The position numbers and the translations under genes were made by a program. From NCBI GenBank assembly GCA_900618795.1, contig UYJD01000010.1, positions 1,028,068-1,092,067 of the forward strand: DNA of 64,000 bases. Reading direction: 5' to 3'. The notes beneath the pieces were generated by a model. The model worked only from the letters and a program-made list of their open reading frames with translations, ran no database searches and was not told the origin of the DNA. How positions within the stretch are numbered: the first letter of the stretch is position 1; every line of letters begins with the position of its first letter. Shown piece by piece: positions 1 through 11,951 of this stretch. This stretch comes from Cyanodermella asteris (taxonomy: Eukaryota; Ascomycota; Lecanoromycetes; Ostropales; Stictidaceae).

Positions 1-2185
1 AGAGCCTCCTCCCAGTCCATCAAAATATCGAGGCCTATGAGGCCATAATTCCTGAACAGGGTATCTGCCATACTGCAAAGGGAGACCATTGAGCAAACTG
101 TTCAGTCTCTGAATCTCTGCACAGCGAATGAAGCTTTCGAAGGGTCTCATATGAAAATCCCAGCTTGGGTTGAAAAAATTATATTCATCAATCGTTGCGA
201 GGTGGGCGAACGGATCCCGAGCAGACACGTTCAAACCGTCGTCCACGTCGACCAAAAGGTCCGCAACTCTCGCAGAGACAGAAAGGCTCCTGGCGTCCCG
301 CAGTCGACATAAGTATGTAGTATCCGGAGGAGCTGGGCAAATTAGCGTCGGGTTCTTCTAGAAGTAGTTGCACATCCACGGTGAGTAGTAACCAGAAATT
401 TGTTCGCCATTGTTTGCAAACACTTCTCCAATTTACGTGTAGACGCATAGCCAGCGTATTTGCAAGCAGATTCGCTGAACTAGGCATGAGAATGGCTCTA
501 TGGGCCAATTTGAATACCCAATTGAGCGTACAGACAAGAACACGCACGGTGACATTTACAACGAGACTTCGTGCAGTGCATCAAGGATACTATCACGAGT
601 CCATCTTGCTTGTTCATGGCTCATGCTGCATAGAAACGAATCTGAATGGTTTTCTTACCTGGGGAGGAAGCAGCCGGATCGAAAGCCTCTGCTAATGGAG
701 TAGGAAGACCCAACCAGCGGTTTGCGAGGTCTCTGGCCTGGAATGCGATCCGTCGAAGCGTTTTGGCACCTGGCTCTGTTGCTCCATCCGGTCTTCGATA
801 AGTTGTGAGAGAGGGATAAAGATCTGCAAGAGACTGTCGCGGATTGTTGAAGGCCCAATCTGGCGAACCCGACAGACCCTTTGGATCCAAAGAGTCATCC
901 TCCAAGAAAGTGGTGTACGAAGTAAGTATGCGAACACCGAATCCTGCGCATGACAGTTTGAGAATCTCTCTCTCCTTCAGCATTGGAATGTCCAGGATCG
1001 GCTGCCCGAGAACGAGCCTGGTCGTCATCATTGAGTATCCCGTCTCGATGGCTCGGGCACAACGTGGTAGCATCAGAGCCCTAGCACCATCAAAGCCTAT
1101 GGCACATGGATCTAGTGAAATGTCCAGCAATGTAGCCACAGGATTGCGCCAGACTTTCAAGGGAATTTGCACCTCCAGTCCATTCGGGTCCTCTGCAGCT
1201 ATGGTAACACGACTGGCAGTCCTCACGACAGTAGTTGAGCCTCGTCCGTCTGCAATTGCGTTCAGCTGCCAACAGTTTACGATGGCTCGAAGCTTGGCAG
1301 TCGCGTTCGGAGCATCGAGTCCATGTATGCGGAGCTCGAGAGGATATTTGCCTTGGTTCGGAGCACCGCAAAACGCGCCGAGAACATAGACTCCTGTCAA
1401 AATCACGTTGCACCAGCTCAAGCCTCGAAGTGGATCCGAACCAATTCATAAGTTCTGGATGAGTGACCGATCAGAGCCACGCATATGAAGAACATCCGGA
1501 CGTTTCTCATCCAGAAGGGTCATCTGATTTGCGGGAATGGGCTGGCGAGGGCACGAGACATCCGGATCGAGCCTCGTCCGACCATGAACCTCGGAGATAT
1601 CTCCTTCACGAGCGAGAATAGCCTTGAAGTCGTCGATGGTGACCAAGTGGATTCCAGTGGTGTTGTCGGTGTGCCTTATCTCGTCTTCGGTGCTCAACAC
1701 GGCCTCGTCAATGTCACGGAGTTGTGGAACACTTCTCCTGAAATCTTGGAATTTGCTGCTCTTACTACGACTCAGGCAGCTGACTGTGGCGCGAAGGGTC
1801 GTGTAGGGCATCGACCGAAACACATGCTTTGCTAGGGGCTCTTTGTCAACGATCCATTCGAGGAGCGCGGCCAGGTCCGCCTCGAAATCGGGAGACTAAA
1901 TTGGTCAACACTCATACCCATCGTAAGACTGATCGTCTATGATCCGCACACAATGGGAGCCTCACTCACTTCGCGCAGAGCATTATGCAATCTCCTGACA
2001 GCCATGCGCAGCAAGGTATCAGAACCGGTGGGTTTGGCCGGAAGCGAATCACGGAACGACCGCAAATAGTCCTTGAGCAGATGGCTGAATGTGCACGTTC
2101 CAGAGTCCACGAGCGACTCGAGTTGCAGCTTCTGACGGCCATCGAAGGTCCAGTTCTCGCTGAAGACCTCAAAGGCATTCGCCAT
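1..2185 (-). CDS. Uncharacterised fungal multi-exon protein, 3' end outside window
   Basis: I do not know the function. Exon 1 (1970-2185, from ATG) ends at a GTGAGT donor, and a 74-nt intron joins it in phase 0 to exon 2 (about 1481-1895). Exon 3 (659-1423) follows if a 57-nt intron removes an in-frame TGA near 1448. A further open stretch ends at a GTAAAT donor at 437. The last exon visible here (357 to the window edge) is long and clearly coding, with FNPSWDFHMRPFESFIRC. Exon 3 carries CAIGFDGARALMLPRCARAI followed by an ETGYS block, which I recall as typical of an expanded family of unnamed fungal proteins. In that family an acidic SDxDLYIYG-like motif precedes this block; here the matching place reads KYPLELRIHGL. 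The link between exon 3 and the 437 exon is not resolved because the phases do not agree. The gene could therefore be a decaying family member. Confidence 0.5.
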
Positions 2186-3926
2186 ATTTGCTCACATCAG
2201 CAGTCGTTGGTGGTTACAGAAAGAGGCTGTACGGATCAATAGAAGAACACGGCAGTGGGAAAAGGTCGAAAGATATCGTAATGAAGACTGCATGCTGGCT
2301 CTCGCCACTTCCGGTTGGCAGGACTGTTTTCCCTTAAGAAGAGTGTCGCGTGGCGTCAGTGAGTCTGGGCCGCGCCTGCCTGGCCGCTCAAGGCAACGAG
2401 CGGTGTGCCAAGAGCTGGGCCCAAACGGTACAGCACTCCTGGGCCATATTTTGATATCGACGATCGTGCTCAGGGAAGATATTGGGTTGGGTAGATGTAA
2501 TTGGGGGATCCTCAATGCAGCACTGATACCCCAAAGAATGTCAGCGTGTTGTCCTGAAATGCAGACGGACCGGGAACGTTGGTGGGACTTAGCCGTCACT
2601 GCGCGAATTTGGCAAGACTGGGCGAAAGATGCTGCTGGTGCTGAGTTCCTTTCAGCCAAATACTCAGCCAAATACACAGTGTAATACCTAAACGATTAGC
2701 TAGCCAGGCATATAGTAGGTCGTCTAGCTATATCCTTGGCCACGTACCCAGCTCGGCGCCTGGCCAAGTACCTAATCAAGTACCTACCTAGTCAAGTATC
2801 GAGCTAAGTATCTAGCCACGTATCTAGCCGGGTATCTAGCCAAGTACCTAGCTCGGTATATAGCTAATTGTCGACAAGCGTTAGACAATACAGAAAGGAC
2901 GCTGGCAGAAACTTCTTTCTACCCGCTTTGCTAGTCGACCACGAGAACAGCGCTGCGAGTATCAACGACTATCAGTGTGACTTCAGGATGCTAAAGCGCC
3001 TAATCATGAATAGAGTCCAGTCTTTGCCACAGGTCTCTCCGCGCTCATATTTGAGCTCTGATGGCATTTGGAAGTGCTGTTTGCGATGCTCCGATTGACC
3101 TACGGATCTTGCGTGCAGCGGCGCTTGAGTGTACCCGGAGAGACGCCCTCGATATGCGTCGAACGCCGACTAGAATTGAAAATAAACTCTGCACTCCGCG
3201 ACAACAGAGTGAGGACTGAGTGAACTGTAGAAAGCCGAGTATCGGCAGGGCCACAGACTTTGCTTAGAAGCAATGACCTTTCCTCGTCTGCAGTTCTCAA
3301 GCTAACGTGTAGATCTGACTGAGCACGAATGATCTTGAGCTTCCCAGCACCTGCTCAGTTCTGTACTGTCGATGGTAGACAAGGCAGCAGGAATATAGTG
3401 CCGCAGAATTGTCTTCACAACCCTCTCAACTTGCGAAGACAATTTGCGGGTAAATCCCGAATTTAGGTTGTCCAATCATGGCGGTCAAAATGTCAGCCAT
3501 CGTGCCGAAGCGGCGGACGGACCAGATCACACGCTTCGACACTCCTCTCAAAAGTTCTCAAAGTGTAGTAGCGCTCCAATTGCAAGGCCCGATTAAGTTA
3601 CCGTAGCTCGGAAAGAGAGTAGCCAGGACCTGTACATCGACGAAAGCGCTCTAGCTGTACCGGCGAAGATGAACATCTGGCGTTTCTGTCGACATTTCGC
3701 TCCACTCTGGTGATACTCGATGATGCGCGACTCCTCGGCGAACAAACATTCCGCAACGCGCTCACAGAGTCGCATGAGGAGCCGCAGTCTCACCCACTGA
3801 CTACTTACCATCGCCGCCCGCCCGTTCTTCGCACTTGTTGCATTTCTGCATGTAGGCCTCTTTCAACCTTGCACCTTCACAAATCCCACGTCGGCCTCAT
3901 CGTCAAAGAGCCACTCGCACGGCATC
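2186..3926. other. Intergenic, contains a minisatellite
   Basis: No supportable gene. The open frames here are short, lack conserved motifs and mostly begin at non-ATG codons. The only structure I see is the 12-bp array at 2653-2868. The right part presumably holds the promoter of the transporter gene that starts at 3927. Confidence 0.6.
2653..2868. repeat. Degenerate 12-bp tandem array (array 1)
   Basis: About 18 units of roughly 12 bp, consensus TAGCCAAGTACC on the plus strand, opening with two near-identical CAGCCAAATACT units. One 4-bp insertion shifts the register in the middle. On the minus strand the unit reads GGTACTTGGCTA, which shares the GTACTTG core with the array at 52254-52410. 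Unit divergence suggests an old array. Confidence 0.8.
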
Positions 3927-5363
3927 ATGGCGGCTGCTCCTGTCGAGCCCGCTCAGCGGAAGAAGATTCTGCGCGTCATCTTCATCTCTCTACTGCTTGA
4001 CCTTGTACGTACACACACACATGCACGCACACACACACACACACACACACGCGTGTAGCTGTGGGATGACCGACTGACTGTGCAACAGATATCGTTCACG
4101 TTCATTCTTCCCCTGTTCCCCGCGCTGCTCGAGTTCTACCGTTCGCGCGAAGTTCCATCGACATCGCTCACGTCGTCGACCACCGTACTCGCCCGTATAT
4201 TGTCTGCACTCAACGCCTACAAGCATGCTTTTGCGAAGCCAATCTCTTCGCGATATGACATTGTGCTGCTTGGCGGTGCAATGGGCTCCCTATTCTCACT
4301 TTGCCAGGCCATCGCTTCGCCCGTCATTGGTACGCTTTCAGACAGACACGGACGGAGGACGGCGCTTTTGTGGTCGATGGCGGGCAACATCGCTTCTGTT
4401 GCTCTTTGGGTAGCAGCGGTGGACTTTAGAACATTTTTGGCCAGCAGAATCGTAGGTGGACTCAGCGAAGGCAACGTACAGCTGGCTACGGCCATGGCAG
4501 CGGACATCAGTGATGAACAGCAGCGTGGAGCCACAATGGCACTGGTCGGCGCGTGCTTCAGCATTGCCTTCACGTTCGGACCTGCCTTGGGCGCGTACCT
4601 GGCCAAGATTGAGAGCATGAAGGAGAACCCATTCGGGACTGCCGCAGGATTCAGCTTGTTTCTCATTGTGACGGAGACGATATATTTGTGGGCAGCTCTG
4701 CCAGAGACCCTCCCGGTCGCTTCGCGGACGAAAGACACTGGTGACAAAAAAAAGGAGAAGACGGCCGTGACGGAACACACTCGGACGAACAGTCATCTGC
4801 TCCTCAACAGCACCCACTTCTTCTTCATCCTGTTCTTCTCGGGCATGGAGTTCTCCCTCCCTTTCTTGACCTTCGATCTGTTTGGCTTCACAAGCGCTAG
4901 GAACGGTCGTCTCCTTGGCTTCATGGGTTTGATAGCCTCGGTGCTTCAAGGCGGAGTCACACGACGACTGCACCCACTCATGGTCGTGCGCATGGGCGTC
5001 GCCACATGCGCCATCAGCTTCTTCATGCTCGGCAATGTGACAACCGAACGAGGGCTCTGGACGGCTGCCTCGCTCCTGGCGGTCACTACTGCAACAGTGG
5101 TATCCGGTCTGAATGCGCTCAGCAGCTTTGAGGCTGAAGAAAGCGAGAAGGGAGCTCGCTTGGGAGCCCACAGGAGCTTTGGACAGATCGGACGCTCACT
5201 TGGACCGTTGATATTCTGCACCCTGTACTGGTGGGCTGGGCGCGAGACGGCGTATGCGGTGGGAGGAGCGGGCATGCTGGGCGTGTGTGCGCTGGTCTTT
5301 GGCGTCTTGAAGGCCCCGCCGAAATCCTTGATCAAGAAGCAGAAGCAAGCGGTGAAGAAGTAG
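3927..5363 (+). CDS. MFS transporter, MFSD10/TETRAN-like
   Basis: A 12-helix major facilitator membrane protein of 449 aa, presumably a proton-linked exporter of organic anions or drugs as in the animal MFSD10 and bacterial tetracycline-efflux branch; the substrate is unknown. Exon 1 (3927-4004) supplies the start and a leader ending LLLDL. An 84-nt intron (GTACGT...CAACAG) joins in phase 0 to exon 2 (4089-5363). This rebuilds LLDLISFTFILPLFPALLEF, the first helix typical of the family. MFS motif A is clear at about residues 107-116 (GTLSDRHGRR). The ASRIVGGLSEGNVQLATA block and the PETLP end of helix 6 also match MFSD10. A lysine-rich stretch after that is the central loop. The intron is unusual in carrying a CA microsatellite. 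Family is certain, subfamily likely. Confidence 0.9.
4010..4050. repeat. CA microsatellite inside intron
   Basis: A (CA)n tract with one ATGCACGC interruption fills the first half of the transporter's only intron, from just after the GTACGT donor. It leaves the branch region (GACTGAC) and the CAACAG acceptor intact. Length variation here would change intron length but not the protein. Confidence 0.95.
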
Positions 5364-8236
5364 AACAGGACCTGCGAACGATGATCAGTTGAGTAAATAG
5401 GACAGCGAATTACTATCCTGAGCTCGAACTTCATGATTTTATGCAAGGAACGTCAAATTTTCACGATAGCATGGCTGTGAAATAAGCTACAAGAAGCGAA
5501 TTGTGGATCCTCCTGAACTCATGATGAGCTTGAAGTTGAACTGCAGTCAGCACCGCGAGGTATAAATTGCGCGTTGAGAGCCGTGATTGCGATTATTCAG
5601 TCGCGAGCCTTCCCTGGTGGTCGAAGCGCTGTTCCGCTTCCATTGTGGTGTCTCACTTATTCAAGTTTCTTTGGACTGTTCTTGTAAATCCCAGACAGAT
5701 CCAGATACACCACTCTTTTCGGACCTAGAAATGTATTGGATCATGATCTATTATTCGCCGCTTGAGCGTTCAAATCTCTTTTGGTCCGAAAGACAGGCAC
5801 CTGTAAATATACAAGGGACGACCAACGGCAAGTCCCATTTGAGACCAAACGTCTCCAATGACGATGCATCGATGGAACCAAGTGGTGTCTCGGCACGATT
5901 CCCAGGAAGTTGACGAGCTTTCCATGTTACGCAAGCAAGCATCCAACCTCCCGCGAAAGTGTACCAGTGGTTCCCCCGATGGTCTCGACGCCAAAGTCTC
6001 GTTCCACAACCTGGCTCCAAGGGATCGGGCCTCTAGAGATAACGCGCTGATGCGGTGAGCTTGCACATGGATGGTGTCACAACAGTGAGGCAAGTACGTA
6101 ACAAGTCATCGCGGCAGGCTTGACTGTGCATGGCGAAGTGTCCTCCTAGCAGGATTTCATTGGCCTCACTCATGATTAGACAATGCTGCCATGTGCATGA
6201 TACACCATCTCTTGGGCAGAGCATTTCGGAGATGGGACTTCTCTGGTGTATGCTCGTTGTTATTTTCTCCAAACCCTAGAAGCATGCAGCCATATCCAAC
6301 ATTGGCGGCCAGCGCAAAGCCCTCGGAAGAACGTCTCGAAAGTGAAGATTGCGGGGATCGACACAGCAGCCACGCTGTCCATTAACAGGCTATGGATGAC
6401 GAGTGTACGAGTAGTGGTTCTATTGACGCCTCGAAGACAGCGTTGCGAGGTTGCGGAATGCGGGCTCCAATGAGATGCTCCCAGCTGTCAAGTGCAAAGC
6501 CCACCGCAACGGACGATGATCTGGCAATGAATTCTCAATCACACGCTATCTAGTACCTGGTACTGTATTTCGAACGTCGATTGTGACCGTTATTGGACGA
6601 GCAATGTAAAGTGGAAGGACAGTCAGATGATACTGGTGAGGCGGGCTCTGCGGCCTTGTAAGTCGGGTTCCAGCAACGGCCGCCAACGCTCATGCGTCGT
6701 TGACGAGCGGGGCCGGTGAGCGCGTTGACTGCATTTCAGCCGGCGCTTGATGTACTGTACTTGGCTGTACTTGGACACGAGGCTGGTGGCAGTAGCGCGG
6801 TTTCTTCGATTTTCCACACGTCTAGCGTAGCTTCACCGCTTTCATCCACGCATGATGCCATTGCAGAGTGGTGGTCTCTGCCAACCGAGTACCAGAGATC
6901 GATCTGTGTACATGGGACGATGTCGCAATGACGAAAACCAAAGTGGCTTGACAGCCCTTGGCAGAACACGTTAGTAAATAACAACCAGCGTCTCCGTATC
7001 TCAGGCGCTCAGCACGATAGAGCAGCTCCTTTCTTATCTCTGACGAGGCGGAGACACCTTTCGGCCAACAGTGCTTGCGAGGCACGGAAGTTGACTTGCA
7101 AAAGCACTCAACTCATTCGAGGCCAGGTTGCAGACCGCCAGTCCTTATGCAGCGCTACAGTCTCAGTAGGATCGAAAGCAATCTTGGCCGTATATGAACG
7201 AGCATGCTCGAATGAGCCGTGAGACCCTTGTCCTGGATAGGTGATGTCTTCGCCCCGTCTTCGCCCCGTCTTACAAGCGCTTGTCGCTTGGAGAAAGGGG
7301 AGAGCTTCTGCTACTCGCCCCCGCTACCGTGTCAGCGTGCATTGGCAGGACACCACCCTGGAGAAGACATCTGTGACCTTCTGGTCTAGGCAATGGATGT
7401 CCTCTAGACGTCGGAGAGCTGCAGGGAAGCGAACTTGAGTATTTGACAGGGCGGCCGGGATGGCACCGTATTGCGGGAGCAGTTGGTGCTGCGTTGGTGC
7501 TCTGTCGTCCCTCGTCCAGCAAGCCAGCATGTTCTGTACCGCCGTGTACCTGCAGAGAGCATGGAGACTGTCGAGGTGGAGACTGGAGAGAGCTCGGATG
7601 CTCTTCGGCGCTCTCGTACGTGCACCAGCGACCACGGTCACGACAAGCACCGTGCCACGACAAGCATCGCGCCTTGACAGTAGTGCACAGGTCGCCCGGT
7701 ACGTAGTCTGAGACTGTGGAAAAAGTGTGCGGCGCTAGGTGAAGCGGAGATGGTGGTGGTTGCTTGACGTCGCCGTGGTGGTCAAGTTCAGGCCGGCGCT
7801 GTCGCTCTTCTGGTCGGTAACTATGGAGGTAATCGTCCATGGCTGGCCTGCCGATCGCGCCGTACCGCCTTCTGCTGCCGCACTTTTGCCCGCTGCTGCT
7901 CCCGATTATCTATCTGCTTTCTCACCTGCTCTCGACTTGACCTGCACCCGAACTGTCGCCTGCTCTCCATTCGACCTCTCCGTCCCAGATTGTCGATTTT
8001 GCGCCGGCACCTCGGCTGCTTTCCGCTGATTTTGTCCTGAGACTCGACCTCGACCTTAGCTCGACAATAAGGGCGACCTGCAATCGCTCGGACTCAGTAC
8101 CCTCGGACTTCGGTGACACTTCGTCTACTACCCGAGGATCCAATACCATGCTCCAGCTTTCACGAATTATGACGAGATGATAAGAAATACAGATACTACC
8201 TAATTGACCATTTCCCCCGTCGAACGGTTCCTGACA
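5364..8236. other. Intergenic, 2.9 kb
   Basis: Nothing supportable. Overlapping open frames occur on both strands at 7240-8150, but none has an ATG start with splice logic or a recognisable motif. One local duplication of 11 bp (CTTCGCCCCGT twice) sits at about 7250-7272. Confidence 0.55.
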
Positions 8237-9899
8237 ATGGTCAACGCGCTCGAATCTCTCATCCTGCTTCAGGCAGACTTGCCCCAGTGGCTGGAAAAGG
8301 CGGAAAGTCTACGGAATACAGCCCACACTCGGTACAACGAATTTGCGAGACTCTCCGAAAGCCTGGACACACCCTCTTCACTAAGGAGGAAGAAGAAAAA
8401 GGGCTCGACAGAATCTCTCCGTCCGCAAGATGATGGCGAAAAGGTGCCTTCAGTTGGAGGTACTCCCGAAGTGCCGTCCGCCATCCCATTCTCAGCATCT
8501 CTCCAGGCAATGCAATCGGCACAAGTCCAATCAACTGTGCTGACAGCAACGCCCACTAACGGCGGCAAGATCAATATAGATCCACGAAATCGACACCTAT
8601 TCCGCGAAGTCCGAGAGCAGCGTCGGAAGCGCAAGAGCCCGTCATTACTAGAGGGTCATCCTGGGCCTCAAAGGAGCAGGCCTCGGACGTCAGTCGTCAT
8701 ATACTACGATTCGTCCATTCAAGAAGGATTCGAGTCATTGGTGAGAAATATCTCCGGAGCGAGAAGCATCTTGCGGAAAGCCAGAACCGCGGTTTCGCTT
8801 CGTCCAAAGTGGTCCACCATGAAACCAGAACAGAGCCCCTTTGGTCGACAAGGTGACTACGCCTACTACATGCCAACGATCCCTCGAATTGGTCATACCG
8901 AGGGAAACATTCTGTCAGATAGCAAGACTGGCCTCGAGGTCTACGACCAGCTCGACAGAGAGCTTGAAGCTGCTCAGACGTTGTGCGAAGTTGGAGCTCA
9001 TCAGGCACTGAGAGACGGCGATTGCTTCGAGGAACTGGCTGATGTCAAACTCCATTTTTCGGCATGCGCAAGCCTCATCGATGACGAAGTTGGAGAGCTC
9101 AAGCTTCAAAGCCAGCATTCCAGTGCTGCCCGAGACAACATTGACGCAATCACATCGCTCGACAATGACATGGCAATCCAGCCTGAACCATCAGTCTTTC
9201 ACAGCCGGGACCCCTCCGCGATCCCCGTCGACGGACCCATCGAGGTTGATCACGAAGACCACGCCTCTATTGTCGTCGATCTTTCCGAGATTCCAGGCAG
9301 ACATCAGTACAGCTCAAAGCACCAAAAAAATGAGCCGGATATACTCATATAGAGGGGCCGCAGACACGCAGCTCAAATCTTTGACGGAAACGGCACCATC
9401 CGGCAGCGCTTTAGCCGCGCCACGCGCAGCCGAGATTGAAGATACGAATTTGAAGTACACTTTGGCAGGCGAGCATGTTCCACTCGAGCAATCAACAGCC
9501 ATGGCGGCTGCCAGTATCGCTGTTGGCGAGATGTCGGCCGATGCACGCGATTTGGACCTGAGCGAAATGCGAAAGGCCATTCCGCGTCGTAGACCAGAAC
9601 AGTCGCCTATCCCGAGTGCTTCACCAACGCCTCCGGTACCAAACACTGAGGCAGAACCGGCGTTTGACTTCAGTGCTATGCGGAAGATGGCCACCAAGCG
9701 GCGAGGACCACCCGGACCGCGAGCTGAGCCAGTCAGCGTACCTACGTCGACGCAGCCAGCTGTTGATACGTCTGGGATGCCCAATATTGCTATCGACTCG
9801 AGCTTCATAGGCAACCAGAAATCGGAAAGCGAGAAGAGCCTACTGGCCGTAGACACGACCCCGAGCTTGCAGATGCAAAGGTCGCAAGTCAGTACATAA
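8237..9899 (+). CDS. Fungal orphan protein, 538 aa
   Basis: Function unknown. I start at the ATG giving MVNALESLILLQADLPQWL, which looks like a conserved helical N-terminus; the frame is open upstream to a TTG but has no earlier ATG. A basic patch RRKKKKGSTESLRP lies near residue 52. The stretch SVVIYYDSSIQEGFESLVRN near residue 155 resembles a block I recall from other filamentous ascomycetes. Exon 1 (8237-9306) and exon 2 (9353-9899) are joined by a 46-nt intron (GTACAG...ATATAG) in phase 2; the stop of the first frame is the TAG of the acceptor itself. Exon 2 holds two DFSAMRK/LDLSEMRK repeats followed by basic residues and is otherwise disordered. The intron is short and weak, so a frame break is the alternative. 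Confidence 0.65.
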
Positions 9900-10392
9900 A
9901 GCACGGAAATGGAGGAACCTCCGATGTGTCTTTGATTGAGTCGGTCATTCATTAATGACCGCCGATCTTCTATTTAGCGTTTTGTCCAGCGTTTAAGCGT
10001 CCGAGATCCCACCTTCAGCGAAGGACATGAGACGAAATGCCAGGCACTTTCGCCTGTTCCCGACATCTGTTCTACCTTTCTTCGATGTACGCTCTGTTCT
10101 GACATTGACATTGACCGTGAACTCTCACCTGCACTGATGGTCATTTTGTGAAGGGCCCTTTGCGCATGACTTGGCTGAAAGCGATTGAAACATTGATGTG
10201 TCAATCTGAGGTCCTTGGCGGTGTGGCTGACCGGTCGTGCCTTCCCTGGGTTAAACACATCTCACCCACGGCGACGTATGCCGATGTTCTTTCTCGATGA
10301 TGTGATCTGATCCCGTGCTATTTGTGTACGTCTGTATCTACGCCCTTTCGTTGAGTCAAGCAGCGTCTTCCAAGCTTCATTTTGCCGTCCCT
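9900..10392. other. Intergenic
   Basis: No gene seen between two same-strand orphan genes. It presumably contains the terminator of the first and promoter of the second; no clear motif was recognised. Confidence 0.5.
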
Positions 10393-11951
10393 ATGCGGCA
10401 GACTTCGTACTCGAATTTGCAACCAGCCGTGAATGCCTTGCTCGACGCGGCTACCCCGCCGGATTTCAACATGCTAAGTCGGGACCGACTGTCTTCAGCA
10501 CAGAAGGAACGTCATAGGACTGCAGACGACTGTCCAGCATCAGCGAATGTTCGCCAGCCTCGGTCAACGAGGAACAAGGTAAGTCTGTCCTCGAAGTGAC
10601 AAACAGGTCGCTGACGAGCTAGGATGCGTTGTATTCGTCGAAGCTCCATCCAATGGACATAGTAACGAGGCCAAGCAATGCTCGGAAATTGCCTCGGAGC
10701 TTGCAAAGCCCTTTGCAGACAAGAAAGCCCTCAGGACAGGCTCGATATCTTAAGCTTCACGACAAGTCCTTCAGTGACGAGCGCGTTACATCTAGCGCCC
10801 GGTCCTTGTACCCAGAATTGACTGGGACGAGGCAGAGCTCGAGGAGAACGGCCGTGTTGAAGGATGGAGCATATAATCAGAAATATCATCCCATGGACTC
10901 ATCGCTAAGGCCGAAGCGAGCTGCAAAAGTGCTTGACAAGAGCCTTGACGGATTACAGTCACCTTCGTCCATCGGCAAATCACCGCGCCATGAAGCTTCA
11001 AGCCAAGAAAAAATGATCGTCGAAATTTCTTCCGATGGGCTCAGCGAGCTAGAGAGCGATATTGTTATCCCGGAGGGCTGCCCCTCTGACAACGACACAG
11101 ACGAAGATGAGCTGGCAGCAGTCCTGGCGCCACACTTGTTTCCAGCCTCTGCGTCAAGAGTAATCTCTCCAATGACTCCACTTGTCTTTGGTCCGCCATC
11201 ACAACGAGCTTCAACGCCGCCGTCGTTTGTATCCGACGTCGTCCAGAGCTCGCCCCACAAGCGGCTGGCCTCATACGTGACCTCAGAAACTTCTCATGAC
11301 TCGTCGCCTGTTAAAGAAGTGGACATTTCGGGATTCCATGATGGGCCTGAATTACCGCAGCTCCAGGACCCTTTGTCGCTGTTCGACTACAAGGGATACG
11401 AGGCGGATATTGATGCGGCAAAACCATCAATCGAAATGAACGAATCAGTTGAAGAACCCCTTCCCGACCCTCCGGCCAATTATCGCGTTGAGACTGAAAG
11501 CGAAGATGGTGGGTATGAGGGGGACATTGAATTTGGCAAAGCTCGTGACCGAAGTCGCACAGACCAGGCAATGGATGAGGATCTCGACGACGAATTGGTA
11601 TATGACACGATTGTCACCAAAGAATTCGCCATACCTACCGATAATCCCTGGTTGCAACAGCCCAGATTGATATTCAGGCACATGACTGCCCTTGACAGAA
11701 GATTGTACAACTTGCAGCAAGGACAAGTGGACGATGGTGAGGGAGACTCTGACGACGACGAGGGCGCCTTGCCGCTCACGTGGAGAGAGGTGGTAGTCCA
11801 GCTTGTAAGACATGAAAAGCTTTTGACTCTCGAAGACTTTCATCGCTGGGGCGGACTGCCAGCTCTACGAGCGAGATACGATATATTGAGGAATGTCATT
11901 CAAGGACCAACCAGCATATCGTCGAGCACGATAAGCCGACAAAGGGTCTAG
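10393..11951 (+). CDS. Acidic fungal orphan protein, 504 aa
   Basis: Function unknown. Exon 1 (10393-10578) begins at the first ATG of an open frame and encodes 62 residues ending RSTRNK. A 44-nt intron (GTAAGT...CGCTGACGAGCTAG) with a clear branch site joins exon 2 (10623-11951) in phase 0. Two related short motifs, SSKLHPMD and NQKYHPMDSSLRPKRAAK, recur near residues 66 and 148. The middle is low-complexity and acidic (SSDGLSELESDIVIPEG, DNDTDEDEL). The C-terminal 90 residues look folded (WREVVVQLVRHEKLLTLEDF). Nuclear location is a guess from the acidic and basic patches. It sits just downstream of another orphan gene on the same strand, with 493 bp between them, so they are probably independent transcripts. 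Confidence 0.75.

Noticed and set aside
4217-5171. Minus-strand frames of 187 and 277 codons opposite the MFS transporter
   Set aside because: Shadows of a membrane-protein gene; the plus strand carries all conserved motifs.
7271-8030. Overlapping frames on both strands in the 5.4-8.2 kb region
   Set aside because: Several compete over the same bases, most start at non-ATG codons, and none shows conserved residues or splice logic.
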